This document shows positions 26,811-35,671 of a stretch of 64,000 bases of DNA, one piece after another. The translations under genes were made by a program, and so were the position numbers. The notes beneath the pieces are model-generated. The model was not told the origin of the DNA, did no database searches, and saw only the letters and a list, made by a program, of their open reading frames with translations. Origin of the DNA: Muribaculaceae bacterium (GTDB lineage: Bacteria > Bacteroidota > Bacteroidia > Bacteroidales > Muribaculaceae). The DNA is taken from assembly GCA_023664185.1 (NCBI GenBank), contig JAMPGA010000001.1:774187-838186 (forward strand). Direction: 5' to 3'. Position 1 is the stretch's first letter. Every line of letters begins with the position of its first letter.

Positions 26811-27476
26811 ATGATATCCCGCGTACGCTACATAATGGAGCTGCGCCGCCTCTCACAGAGGCGGCTCGCAGCTCTTTTGCGTATGGATCCCTCCAACCTC
26901 TCGAAAGTGCTCACGGGCAAGCTCCCTTTCACCGAAGGGCTGGTGAACCGCCTTGTGGCCGACCTGGGCATATCGAAACGATGGCTCAAGACCGGCGAGG
27001 GTGTACCCTTCGACAAGCCGGAGCTGGCCACTGACATACCCCTGACTGCTCCGATGCTGCCGCGCCCCGACACGGAGGGCACACCGGTCTACGACCTGGA
27101 TGTGACGGCCGGATGCCGCAGCCTGGAGTCGCTCTTCGGCGAGAATCTGCCGGTGGGCTCTATCAATATCCCTGGAGTGGCCCGCGACGCCAACATAGTG
27201 AAGGTGAGCGGCGACTCCATGAGCCCGCGCATCAACAACGGCGGCTATATAGCCATAAGGCGTGTATCGGCCTCGCGCAACATATTCTGGGGGCAGATCT
27301 ATGTGGTGGAGCTCGACGACTACCGCATGGTCAAGTATCTGCGCCGCCACCCCGACCCCGACATGGTGATACTTCACTCCGACAATCCGCAGTATGACGA
27401 TATGGACGTGGCTCGCTCTGACATCCGCTCGCTCTACATAGTCGAGGCTATACTGAACTACGAAATCAAACTCTGA
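26811..27476 (+). CDS. XRE-HTH/S24 peptidase-type (LexA-like) transcriptional regulator
   Basis: A 221-residue phage-repressor-like regulator. The N-terminal helix-turn-helix is RLAALLRMDPSNLSKVLTG (about 18-36). Residues 95-221 are an S24 autoprotease domain with nucleophile Ser in VSGDSMSPRI and the Lys general base in DYRMVKYLRR. A candidate self-cleavage bond is Ala-Gly in DVTAGC. It could be cleaved on RecA activation, but no SOS box was searched. It sits 12 bp after secA and 3 bp before a GH28 gene, so it is probably co-transcribed with both. Confidence 0.88.
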   Translation: MISRVRYIMELRRLSQRRLAALLRMDPSNLSKVLTGKLPFTEGLVNRLVADLGISKRWLKTGEGVPFDKPELATDIPLTAPMLPRPDTEGTPVYDLDVTAGCRSLESLFGENLPVGSINIPGVARDANIVKVSGDSMSPRINNGGYIAIRRVSASRNIFWGQIYVVELDDYRMVKYLRRHPDPDMVILHSDNPQYDDMDVARSDIRSLYIVEAILNYEIKL

Positions 27477-27479
27477 TCC

Positions 27480-28895
27480 ATGAAAAAAACTATCATCCTG
27501 ATGGCTTTGTGTCTGGCCACCCTTATGGTCAAGGGCGCCGGCTATGACAGCTATTACGAAGGGCTCCCAATCGAACTGGCCCGCGTCAGCCCTGTGACAT
27601 TCCCCGACCGTCATGCAAGCCTCACCGATTTCGGCGCCAAGGGGGACGGCATCACCCTCTGCACACAGGCCTTTGCCAAGGGCATAGAGACCCTCTCGGA
27701 GCAGGGCGGAGGTGTGCTCGAAATCCCTGCCGGCGTCTGGCTCACCGGACCCATAGAACTCAAGAGCAACATCTGCCTGAATCTCGACAAAAACGCCATA
27801 GTACTCTTCTCGCCTGACAAGAGCCTCTATATTGACCCCGCGCCCAAGGCGCGCCGTGTGCTCCCCGGCATCACGGCCACTCGCTGCACCAACATTGGCA
27901 TTACCGGCTCCGGCATCATCGACGGTCGTGGCCATGAATGGCGCCCCGTGAAGCGCGGCAAGGTGAGCGATGTGGAATGGAAGGCATATAAGGCCCAGGG
28001 AGCCGAGGTGACACCCAAGGGTGATCTAATGTATCAGTGGAACTCGCGTTACGGCTATCCCAACGTGGCCGACAATCCCAAGAAGCAGGAGGGTATGCGC
28101 AACGATCTTTTCCGTGTGTTCAACTGCGAGGGTGTGCTGCTCCAGGGTGTCACATTCCAGAATGCTCCGAAATTCCATCTCCATCCCTTCAACTCGCGCA
28201 ACGTCATCATTGACGGTGTCACCGTGCGTGCGCCCTGGAATGCCCAGAACGCCGATGCCATCGACATCTCCGACTGCCACCGAGTGCTCATAGTAAACTC
28301 TACCATCGATGCCGGCGACGACGGCTTCTGCCTCAAGAGCGGCGAATATAAGAAGGGTGCTCTGGTAAACGGATGTGAGGATATACTCATACGCCGGTGC
28401 ACCGCATTTCACGGCCACGGAGGCTTTGTGATAGGGAGCGAGGATATCTGTGACATGACACGCATAGTCTGTACCGACTGCTGCATGTCGGGCACCGACA
28501 TGGGGCTGCGCTTCAAGAGCGCCATAGGGCGTGGCGGCAAGACCAAAGACCTGTATCTCTACAACATAGTGATGAACGATATCATCTCGGAGGCCATAGG
28601 CTTTGAGTGTTCGTATGCCGACAAGCCCGCCGGGCGCGAGAATGACACAGAGACACAGAAGGAGCTGGTAAACGTACCCGAATTCAAGGATATACATATC
28701 TACGACATCACCTGCAATGGCTGTGCCACAGCCATTGCAGCCTCGGGTATAGAGGGTATGAAATGTGTGTATGACATAGAGATATCAAACTCCACCTTCG
28801 TCTACCGCGACCGTGCCACTGAGATTGACCAGGCCACGACCCAGATAGAGCTGCAGAATGTGACACTCATCAAGGAGGGTGACACACAGAAATAA
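27480..28895 (+). CDS. Glycoside hydrolase family 28 (polygalacturonase-like), exported
   Basis: A 471-residue right-handed beta-helix enzyme with signal peptide (MALCLATLMVKG). The GH28 active-site motifs are present: NADAIDIS (family NTDG), DAGDDGFCLKSG (DD), GHGGFVIGSE (GHG) and LRFKS (RIK position). It should hydrolyse alpha-1,4-galacturonide bonds in pectic substrates, or a related alpha-linked sugar, in the periplasm or at the surface. No SusC/SusD or other pectin genes are near, so it is not in a visible polysaccharide utilisation locus; instead it follows the S24 regulator by 3 bp. Confidence 0.9.
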   Translation: MKKTIILMALCLATLMVKGAGYDSYYEGLPIELARVSPVTFPDRHASLTDFGAKGDGITLCTQAFAKGIETLSEQGGGVLEIPAGVWLTGPIELKSNICLNLDKNAIVLFSPDKSLYIDPAPKARRVLPGITATRCTNIGITGSGIIDGRGHEWRPVKRGKVSDVEWKAYKAQGAEVTPKGDLMYQWNSRYGYPNVADNPKKQEGMRNDLFRVFNCEGVLLQGVTFQNAPKFHLHPFNSRNVIIDGVTVRAPWNAQNADAIDISDCHRVLIVNSTIDAGDDGFCLKSGEYKKGALVNGCEDILIRRCTAFHGHGGFVIGSEDICDMTRIVCTDCCMSGTDMGLRFKSAIGRGGKTKDLYLYNIVMNDIISEAIGFECSYADKPAGRENDTETQKELVNVPEFKDIHIYDITCNGCATAIAASGIEGMKCVYDIEISNSTFVYRDRATEIDQATTQIELQNVTLIKEGDTQK

Positions 28896-28932
28896 CACAT
28901 AAACCAAACGAATCACTAATCTCCTCGCTACA

Positions 28933-30525
28933 TTGTTAGTAAAGACACATGGCGCAGCCGTCAGTGGCATCGACGCCCTAACCGTAACCATTGAGGTGGC
29001 TGCCCGACAGGGTGCAGCCTTCTCGCTCGTCGGCATGGCCGACACTGCCGTGAAGGAGAGCTATCAGCGTGTCCTTTCGGCCATAACGCAGTCGGGCTTT
29101 TCGTGGCCAAGGCGCAATATGGTGGTAAATCTCTCGCCGGCCGATGTGCGCAAGGAGGGGGCGGCCTACGATCTGCCCATAGCCCTCTCCATACTGGCTG
29201 CATGCGAACAGATAAAGTGTGTGCGCCCGCTCGAGGGGTTCATGATAATGGGTGAGCTCTCGCTCGACGGCACTGTGCTGCCCATACGCGGCGTGCTCCC
29301 GATGGCCATACGTGCGCGAGAGATGGGCCTGCAGGGCATGATTGTGCCCCAGGAGAATGTGACTGAGGCTGCCGTGGTCAACAATCTCGACGTCTACGGC
29401 GTGTCGTCGCTGCGCCAGCTGATAAGCTTTTTCACCGGCGACTCCGATATGGAGCCGATGGTGGTGGACACACGCGCCGAGTTTGCAAGAGCCTCTACGG
29501 TCTTTGATGTCGACTTCTCGGAGGTGAAGGGCCAGGAGGCTGTGAAACGCGCTATTGAAGTGGCATGTGCCGGTGGCCACAACATACTGCTGGTGGGTCC
29601 TCCGGGATCAGGCAAGTCTATGATGGCCAAACGTATACCCACCATATTGCCGCCCCTCACCCTGCATGAGGCGCTGGAGACGACCAAGATACACTCGGTG
29701 GCCGGAAAGCTGAAGGGTGGCTCAAAGCTTATGACATGCCGCCCCTACCGCTCGCCCCACCACACCATATCGCCGGTGGCGCTGGTAGGTGGGGGATCAA
29801 ACCCCATGCCGGGCGAGATATCGCTGGCTCATAACGGGGTGCTGTTTCTCGACGAGTTTCCCGAGTTTTCGCGCTCGGTGCTCGAGGTGATGCGCCAGCC
29901 CTTGGAGGACAGGCATATATCCATATCGCGTGTGCGCTATTCGCTCGACTATCCCGCCGGGTTTATGCTTGTGGCAAGCATGAATCCCTGCCCATGCGGC
30001 TACTATAATCATCCTACCAAGGTGTGTCAGTGTCCGCCGGGTGCGGTGCAGAAGTATCTTAATCGCATCTCAGGGCCTCTGCTCGACCGCATAGACCTGC
30101 AGATCGAGATAATGCCCGTTCCGTTCGACGCCCTGTCGTCGGGACAGCCGGCCGAGTCGAGTGCCGAGATAAGAGCCCGGGTGATAGCCGCCCGCGAGGT
30201 GCAGGCTGCGCGCTTTGCCACCGAGCCCGGCATACACTCCAACGCCCAGATGAACCGACGCCTGCTCACAGCCCATTGTGCACTGGACGCCGAGTCGACA
30301 ACCCTGCTCCACGACACCATGACAAGGCTCGATATGTCGGCCCGCGCCTACGACCGCATACTGAAGGTGTCGCGCACGATAGCCGACCTTGACTATTCGC
30401 AGTCCATGCCGGCACCACAAGCAGCCACGAGACCCATACTCATACATCATCTGCGCGAGGCTCTGGCCTACCGCAACCTCGACCGCGCGTCGTGGGGCGC
30501 AGTAAATTCACGTCCTCTCTTCTAA
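28933..30525 (+). CDS. comM: YifB/ComM-family Mg-chelatase-like AAA+ ATPase
   Basis: A 530-residue hexameric helicase-like protein. The N-terminal Lon-S5-like domain (about 1-170) begins MLVKTHGAAVSGIDA; because this is where the family normally starts, the TTG at 28933 is accepted as start codon. The AAA+ core carries Walker A (VGPPGSGKSMMAKR, about 223-236) and Walker B (VLFLDEFPEF). The C-terminal part matches the Mg-chelatase domain, with a Cys cluster in NPCPCGYYNHPTKVCQCPPG. Known members promote branch migration during natural transformation. It is followed 11 bp later by a WYL regulator. Confidence 0.95.
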   Translation: MLVKTHGAAVSGIDALTVTIEVAARQGAAFSLVGMADTAVKESYQRVLSAITQSGFSWPRRNMVVNLSPADVRKEGAAYDLPIALSILAACEQIKCVRPLEGFMIMGELSLDGTVLPIRGVLPMAIRAREMGLQGMIVPQENVTEAAVVNNLDVYGVSSLRQLISFFTGDSDMEPMVVDTRAEFARASTVFDVDFSEVKGQEAVKRAIEVACAGGHNILLVGPPGSGKSMMAKRIPTILPPLTLHEALETTKIHSVAGKLKGGSKLMTCRPYRSPHHTISPVALVGGGSNPMPGEISLAHNGVLFLDEFPEFSRSVLEVMRQPLEDRHISISRVRYSLDYPAGFMLVASMNPCPCGYYNHPTKVCQCPPGAVQKYLNRISGPLLDRIDLQIEIMPVPFDALSSGQPAESSAEIRARVIAAREVQAARFATEPGIHSNAQMNRRLLTAHCALDAESTTLLHDTMTRLDMSARAYDRILKVSRTIADLDYSQSMPAPQAATRPILIHHLREALAYRNLDRASWGAVNSRPLF

Positions 30526-30536
30526 ATACACTACCT

Positions 30537-31427
30537 ATGTCACGAAATCTCCTGGGCCGCTACGTCTGGATCATAGACACTATACGCCGTCATGGCGCCA
30601 TCACACGCGAACGTCTCAATGCTCTGTGGCTGAGGTCGCCGTACTCTGACGGCAACCCGATACCGCGGCGCACCTTCTACAACTACCGAGCGGCCATCGA
30701 AGACCTCTTCAACATCAACATAGAGATCAATCCTTCCACCTATGAGTATTACATTGCCGCCGGCGATCCGCAGCAGGAGGGCATGACCGACTGGCTGCTC
30801 AACTCGGCAGCCATGAGCAATGTGCTATCGACGGTCTCCGATGTCTCCGACCGCATATTTCTCGAGGATGTGCCCTCGGCGCGCCTCTACCTGTCGCAGG
30901 TGGTGGAGGCGGTGAGGGAATACAGGCAGCTGCGTTTCACCTATCGCCCCTACACGCGCTCCACCCCCACGCCCGGCATAGTGCTTGAGCCCTATTTTCT
31001 GAAGATTTTCCGCCAGCGCTGGTATGTGACCGGACGAAATACGGCCGACTCGCGTATCAAGACCTACGCGCTCGACCGTATGGAGGATGTGACCCTCTCC
31101 GACACCGCTTTCACACCCGATCCGGCCTTCGATCCGGCCGACTATGTGCGCGATGCTTTTGGCATAATATTCTCGCAGGGCGACACCAAGGAGGTGGTGA
31201 TACGCACCGATCCGCGTCAGGCCAAGTATCTGAGGGCATTGCCTCTACACCACTCGCAGAGCGAGAGTGTGCACGATTCCTACTCGCTGTTTCACTACCG
31301 CCTGCGTCTCACTGACGATTTTGTGCAGGAGCTGCTCTCGCTGGGGCCACGTGTCACAGTGCTCTCCCCTCCCGAGCTCCGCGCTATGATTGTATCGTCG
31401 CTGCGCGAGACGTTGAAGCTATACTAA
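30537..31427 (+). CDS. WYL-domain transcriptional regulator
   Basis: A 296-residue protein. An N-terminal winged helix (ITRERLNALWLRS, PRRTFYNYRAAIEDLF) precedes a WYL domain at about 130-215 (RQLRFTYRPY, FLKIFRQRWYVTGRN, TYALDRMEDV) and a C-terminal WCX domain. WYL proteins bind a ligand, sometimes single-stranded DNA or nucleotides, to switch regulation. The ATG at 30537 replaces a longer frame reaching into comM. Its 3' end overlaps the convergent PspC gene by 9 bp. Target genes are unknown. Confidence 0.88.
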   Translation: MSRNLLGRYVWIIDTIRRHGAITRERLNALWLRSPYSDGNPIPRRTFYNYRAAIEDLFNINIEINPSTYEYYIAAGDPQQEGMTDWLLNSAAMSNVLSTVSDVSDRIFLEDVPSARLYLSQVVEAVREYRQLRFTYRPYTRSTPTPGIVLEPYFLKIFRQRWYVTGRNTADSRIKTYALDRMEDVTLSDTAFTPDPAFDPADYVRDAFGIIFSQGDTKEVVIRTDPRQAKYLRALPLHHSQSESVHDSYSLFHYRLRLTDDFVQELLSLGPRVTVLSPPELRAMIVSSLRETLKLY

Positions 31428-32384
31428 ATTCCAGAGCACTACCGAGCCTACTATCATAGCGGTCTCGAAGATAAGGCCGGCCACGATGGCTCCTCGCGAT
31501 ATGACGGGAGCTTTGAATATCACCGTGCAGGCTGCCCAGGCCAGAAGTATGAGCGGCAGGGCAACGGCCATAAACAGCAGAATCATGGCCCATCCGCTAA
31601 GGTAAGGGGAGGTAAGTGTAAGGTCGAACGTGTCGATCAGAGCGAGCGACCCGGTGGAGATGAATATCACCATTCCGGCTATGATGCACAGCGACAATAC
31701 GATGAGCGTGAATGCCGCCAGGGCGCCTATGAGGCCGAAGAAACCCAGAACGAAGGTGGCCACGACCTGCACTATCTGGGTCAGCACGCTGCCCGTGGAA
31801 GAAACTGTGGATCGCAACGTCTCACCTATGGACTCTACTGTGACAGGCTCGCCCATCATTTCGAGTTTCTGCTGGGGAGTCACTGCCGGCGGAATCACCA
31901 TCCAGGCCACCAGATAGACCAGCACACAGGGCCAGAAATAAGTGCATACGGTGAGCGCCACAGCCAGCACTCTCATCAGCGTAACATCCCAGCCGAGATA
32001 TTCTCCGAGTCCCGAAATAACGCCTCCAAAAACCTTATTGTTTTCGTTGCGGTAGAGCTTCTTCTTCACAGGCGGAGCATAGGGTGGGGGGACGCTACCC
32101 TGGCATCCGTGTGTGTCGGTATCGCTGTCGGAGAGTTGCTCGGGTCGACCCATTATTTCGATTATGCGGTTCACGTCCGAAATAGAGATGACTCCGTTGC
32201 CCCCCAAAGTGATTTCGTCGAAGAGCTCGCTGATGCGACATTCGATGTCTGAGACTATCTCCTTGCCTTCAGGCCCGGTGAAGGCACTGTGGAGCTGGTT
32301 GAGGTAGTTGCTGAGAAGATTGTAGGCATCCTCGTCGATATAAAATATCTTGCCGTTGATGTTGGCTGGAAAGGCTTTATTCAT
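31419..32384 (-). CDS. PspC-domain membrane protein
   Basis: A 321-residue protein. A cytosolic N-terminal region (1-110) holds IVSDIECRISELFDEI and ISISDVNRIIEIMGRPEQ, typical of PspC/toast_rack partners in Bacteroidetes. A PspC domain is at about 112-170 (VFGGVISGLGEYLGWDVTLMRV, CVLVYLVAWMVIPPA). Four further hydrophobic helices follow. It should sense or protect the inner membrane under envelope stress. It overlaps the PadR gene by 4 bp, the conserved PadR-PspC pair, and is presumably repressed by it. Confidence 0.9.
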   Translation of the reverse strand: MNKAFPANINGKIFYIDEDAYNLLSNYLNQLHSAFTGPEGKEIVSDIECRISELFDEITLGGNGVISISDVNRIIEIMGRPEQLSDSDTDTHGCQGSVPPPYAPPVKKKLYRNENNKVFGGVISGLGEYLGWDVTLMRVLAVALTVCTYFWPCVLVYLVAWMVIPPAVTPQQKLEMMGEPVTVESIGETLRSTVSSTGSVLTQIVQVVATFVLGFFGLIGALAAFTLIVLSLCIIAGMVIFISTGSLALIDTFDLTLTSPYLSGWAMILLFMAVALPLILLAWAACTVIFKAPVISRGAIVAGLIFETAMIVGSVVLWNLV

Positions 32385-32731
32385 GAGTTGAGAAGTTTTT
32401 GGCGATTAAGAAGAATGTTGACTGATCCGGATATCTCGTCCCACGACAGGGTGAGCTGCTCCAGAAATTGGTGGCCCAGTTGGGTGATGGAATAATACTT
32501 GCGTGGAGGACCCTGGGTTGACTCCTCCCAGCGATAGGCCAGTAGACCGTCGTTTTTAAGTCGAGTGAGCAGCGGGTAGAGAGTTCCCTCCATCACTATC
32601 ATGTGGGCCTCCTTGAGTGCGGCTATCATCTCGGAGGCATAGGCGTCTCCCTGCCGCAATATCAGCAGCACACAGAACTCAAGCATCCCCTTGCGCATCT
32701 GCGACTTCAGATTGTCGATATTGGTTGCCAT
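32381..32731 (-). CDS. PadR-family transcriptional regulator
   Basis: A 116-residue winged-helix repressor: EFCVLLILRQGDAYASEMIAAL (recognition domain), MEGTLYPLLTRLKNDGLLAYRWEES (wing) and a C-terminal dimerisation helix. The gene precedes and overlaps the PspC gene. A promoter with two AAGTACTA direct repeats overlapping its -33 region lies just upstream, which suggests autoregulation. The effector is unknown. Confidence 0.93.
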   Translation of the reverse strand: MATNIDNLKSQMRKGMLEFCVLLILRQGDAYASEMIAALKEAHMIVMEGTLYPLLTRLKNDGLLAYRWEESTQGPPRKYYSITQLGHQFLEQLTLSWDEISGSVNILLNRQKLLNS

Positions 32732-32755
32732 AAGTTAAAAATAGAATTTTATGCC

Positions 32756-32799
32756 GCAAAGGTAATGACTCGCCAAGTACTATGCAATACAAAGTACTA
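32756..32799 (-). promoter_or_regulatory. PadR-PspC promoter with candidate operator
   Basis: On the minus strand TTG (32787-32785), 20 bp and TACCTTTGC (32764-32756) form a promoter. AAGTACTA occurs twice on the plus strand (32775-32782 and 32792-32799), each holding the palindrome AGTACT, 17 bp apart and straddling the -33 element. This is a plausible PadR binding site. Confidence 0.55.
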
Positions 32800-32867
32800 A
32801 TAAATAACAAATTTTAACAAAGTAAATTACTCTGGTATGGGGCAAGCCTCGAACCTCGCAGAGGTCG

Positions 32868-32995
32868 CATAACCCAGCCCCACACTCTGGGTATGGGCTA
32901 CCATTAATCGACCTCTCTAAGGCAGTATCTAATTGATAATCAAAGCCCCACACCTTGGTGTGGGGCTATAAGTATATTGCCTTTCCGAGGCGTTG
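32868..32995. repeat. Hairpin-unit repeat array, copy 2
   Basis: A 128-bp block with a perfect 11-bp stem (32944-32954 and 32957-32967, arms AGCCCCACACC), a weaker CCCACACTCTGGGT unit before it and the linkers ATCGACCTCTCTAAGGC and TTGCCTTTCCGAGGC. It aligns over its whole length with 48653-48781, with one indel and most positions identical. It lies between the pgpH stop and the PadR promoter and explains most of 32800-33013. Confidence 0.75.
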
Positions 32996-33013
32996 CTCAA
33001 AGGGAGCTTCGGC

Positions 33014-35104
33014 TTATTTCTGGGCTTTTGGAGCGGTCTCCTTTTCGGTTTTACCCTCCTGATTCTTGAGCTCGGGATATGAAATGCGCGAGTGATACAT
33101 GGTGCGGAGACGCTGGGCAAAGACGTCTTTCACGGCATTGACATCTCTGAACGAGATGGGCGACTCATTGTGGAGTCCTTCGGCAATCTGCCCGTCGATA
33201 ATCTTGTTGACCAGTGCCGTGATAGCCTCGGGGGTATGATCCTTCATGGAGCGCGAGGCGGCTTCGACGGCATCGGCCATCATCAGCAGCGAGGTCTCGC
33301 GGCTCTGTGGATTGGGCCCGGGGTAGGTGAAAGGTGTGGGATCTACTGTCTCGCCGGGGTGGGCGTTGAGATAGGTGGTGTAGAAATAGCGGGCTTTGCC
33401 TGTGCCGTGGTGCTGGGCTATGAAATCCTTGATGGCCTGCGGCAGCTTGGCCTTGTCGGCCATGATGAGGCCGTCGCGCACATGGCCTGTCACAATGCGG
33501 GCGCTCTGTATGGGGTCGAGGGCATCGTGCGGATTCACTCCATGCTGATTTTCGGTGAAGAAGGCCGGATTGCGTATCTTGCCTATGTCGTGATACAGGG
33601 CGCCGGTTCGCACCATCTGCACATTGGCGCCAATGCGCTGGGCGGCTGCAGAGGCCAGGTTGCTCACGGCCATCGAGTGGTTGAATGTGCCGGGACACTC
33701 CTCGGAGAGCTCCCTAAGTAGGGGGTTGTTGGTGTCGGAGAGTTCAACGAGGGTCACCTTTGAGGTGTAGCCGAAGATTCGCTCCAGCAGGAACATGAGC
33801 ACATAGCTGAACGAGATGAGGATGGCGTTGACGGCAAAAGCGCCGAATATGCGTGGCTCGGTTTTGGATATTGTGCCTGTCTGCATCACCTCTACCGACA
33901 CATAGCACAGTGCATAGGCTATGAAAATCAAGGCGGCGGTGCGTATGAGCTGGCTGCGGCGTGAAAGGTCTTTGAGTGAGTCGATGGCCACGACGCCGGC
34001 TATAATCTGCATGAAGAAAAACTCGAGCGGGAAGGAGGCGACTATGGCACACAGCAACACCACGGTGAGGTGGACGAAATAGGCTGTGCGCGAGTCAAGG
34101 AAAATCACCACCAGTATGGGCACCATGCTGAAAGGTGTGATATAGTAGCCCGAGGCGAAGGTGGCTCCCATAGCAAAGGCAAAGAGGGTGAACAGGGTGG
34201 TAAGGCTCACCAGAAAGAGCACCGTGCGGTCGTCCTCAAAAAACTTTGGGCGGAATATCTTCAGATATGCGTAGAGGCTGGCTATCACAATCATCACATA
34301 CAGAATCTGCCCGGCCACGGGATAGTGATGTTGTGTGAGCTGCCCCTCATGGCCTCGCTCTTCGGCCATTTCCTCGTAGGTCTGCAGTATGGTGGCTATC
34401 CGCGATGTGACGATGTCGCCTTTGTCTATTATTCGTTCCCCCTGTTGCACCACTCCGACGGGAGCCAGAGCCTTCTGATAGGCATCCTCAAGCAGCGAGC
34501 GTGTGCGCACCGAATCGAGCGAGATGTTGGGGCGCAGCATCTCGGAGAGTTTTGTGGCCGTGAGGGCGCCGTGGATATTTTTGTCGCGCAGAACGGAGTC
34601 GAGGTGCTCGTAGGCCCTGAAAGCCGACAGGAATCTTGATGTGGGCACCGAGATGGCCACATTGTCGTTGACGAAGCGCACAGCCGGGAGGTCGCCCGAG
34701 GTGATGCGGGCATACACGTCGCGATCCACAATGCCATCGTCATACACTGCTCTGATGGCCTTGATTATCTGGTTTTTTTGAGCGGGAGTGATGTCGAGGT
34801 CGGGGGTGGAGTTCAGGCGGGTGGTATAGTCGGAAATTATGGTTTTCTCCATGGCCGCATCACGCTTGAACACAGGCTCGAAGCGTGCGTCGATGCTGTC
34901 CTTGAGGCGAGAAGCGCTCACTGAGTCGAGATGCTCGGGGATATCGAACGGAGCCGTGAACAGTGCATAGCTCCACGGGCGGTTCACTTCGTAGACAAAA
35001 CGGTCCTTGTCGGAGCGAGGTAAAAAGTAGACTATCAGCGCCACTGAGACCAAAAAAAGCAGAGTGCGCAGAAGCTCCGATCGTGTCGACTTAGGGGTGT
35101 TCAT
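33014..35104 (-). CDS. pgpH: 7TM-HD family cyclic-di-AMP phosphodiesterase (PgpH-like)
   Basis: A 696-residue membrane phosphohydrolase. One N-terminal helix (about 12-28) leads to an extracytoplasmic 7TMR-HDED domain (to about 270). Seven helices cover about 275-470, and a cytosolic HD domain has YHDIGKI (about 502-508), a family HVRDGL His and FIAQHHGTG. This architecture degrades c-di-AMP in Firmicutes and is conserved in Bacteroidetes. The tail beyond 670 is Lys/Glu-rich. It is the last gene of the minus-strand run; the GYF-CD225 gene lies 42 bp upstream. Confidence 0.93.
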   Translation of the reverse strand: MNTPKSTRSELLRTLLFLVSVALIVYFLPRSDKDRFVYEVNRPWSYALFTAPFDIPEHLDSVSASRLKDSIDARFEPVFKRDAAMEKTIISDYTTRLNSTPDLDITPAQKNQIIKAIRAVYDDGIVDRDVYARITSGDLPAVRFVNDNVAISVPTSRFLSAFRAYEHLDSVLRDKNIHGALTATKLSEMLRPNISLDSVRTRSLLEDAYQKALAPVGVVQQGERIIDKGDIVTSRIATILQTYEEMAEERGHEGQLTQHHYPVAGQILYVMIVIASLYAYLKIFRPKFFEDDRTVLFLVSLTTLFTLFAFAMGATFASGYYITPFSMVPILVVIFLDSRTAYFVHLTVVLLCAIVASFPLEFFFMQIIAGVVAIDSLKDLSRRSQLIRTAALIFIAYALCYVSVEVMQTGTISKTEPRIFGAFAVNAILISFSYVLMFLLERIFGYTSKVTLVELSDTNNPLLRELSEECPGTFNHSMAVSNLASAAAQRIGANVQMVRTGALYHDIGKIRNPAFFTENQHGVNPHDALDPIQSARIVTGHVRDGLIMADKAKLPQAIKDFIAQHHGTGKARYFYTTYLNAHPGETVDPTPFTYPGPNPQSRETSLLMMADAVEAASRSMKDHTPEAITALVNKIIDGQIAEGLHNESPISFRDVNAVKDVFAQRLRTMYHSRISYPELKNQEGKTEKETAPKAQK

Positions 35105-35146
35105 GGGAGTGCAGCGGAAGAGAAAAATGATTCGTTGGGATGTGTG

Positions 35147-35602
35147 TTATAGGGTCATTATTGAGTAGAGCACCGAGAATGGAGCCCAGATAAGGCCTGC
35201 CACAAATGTGATGATACACCACCACCCGGCACGCTCGGATGCACGCTCGGCAGCGGCTCGGTCGCCCCTCTGCCATGCCGGAGTCACCTTTGAGGCATAG
35301 ATTATGGCCACCACGCCTGTGGGGATGAAGCAGATCAGCATCAGCGCTATGGCCCAGCCCAGATATGACGACGGCTTCCCGTCGGCTTCGGGTTCCTGTC
35401 GGGCATATGAGGCGCATGCAGGCTTCGGTTTGACCACCCACATGAAGGCCAGTTCGGGAATTGCGGATGCCACAGTCCAGTCGGCCAGCCCCTCGTGCCA
35501 TACGGGGGTTGATGGCTGGAGTCCGGGATAGTCTTTCAGCTCATCGTAGGTTAGAGGGCCCACACGGGTGTCGCCCGACATTATCCAATAGGTTTTGTCC
35601 AT
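35147..35602 (-). CDS. GYF_2 domain plus CD225/dispanin-like membrane protein
   Basis: A 151-residue protein of two modules. Residues 1-55 are a GYF_2 (DUF4339) domain: YWIMSGDTRVGPLTYDEL, TPVWHEGLADWTVA. Residues 80-150 are a CD225-like double-helix membrane domain: YLGWAIALMLICFIPTGVVAIIYASKV, then WWCIITFVAGLIWAPF. Such pairs are frequent in Bacteroidetes and probably localise at the inner membrane with the GYF part binding proline-rich partners. The ATG at 35602 is preferred to a TTG two codons earlier. The role is unknown. Confidence 0.82.
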   Translation of the reverse strand: MDKTYWIMSGDTRVGPLTYDELKDYPGLQPSTPVWHEGLADWTVASAIPELAFMWVVKPKPACASYARQEPEADGKPSSYLGWAIALMLICFIPTGVVAIIYASKVTPAWQRGDRAAAERASERAGWWCIITFVAGLIWAPFSVLYSIMTL

Positions 35603-35671
35603 TGTCAAGATAGTGATGGTAGAGATGGCCTGGGGGCGGGGCTGTCCACCCCCAGACCTCGTTGATTCAGA

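Noticed and set aside
32868..32995. CRISPR-like array
   Set aside because: The hairpin units are not regularly spaced identical repeats with unique spacers; only one or two units occur per site and no cas genes are present.
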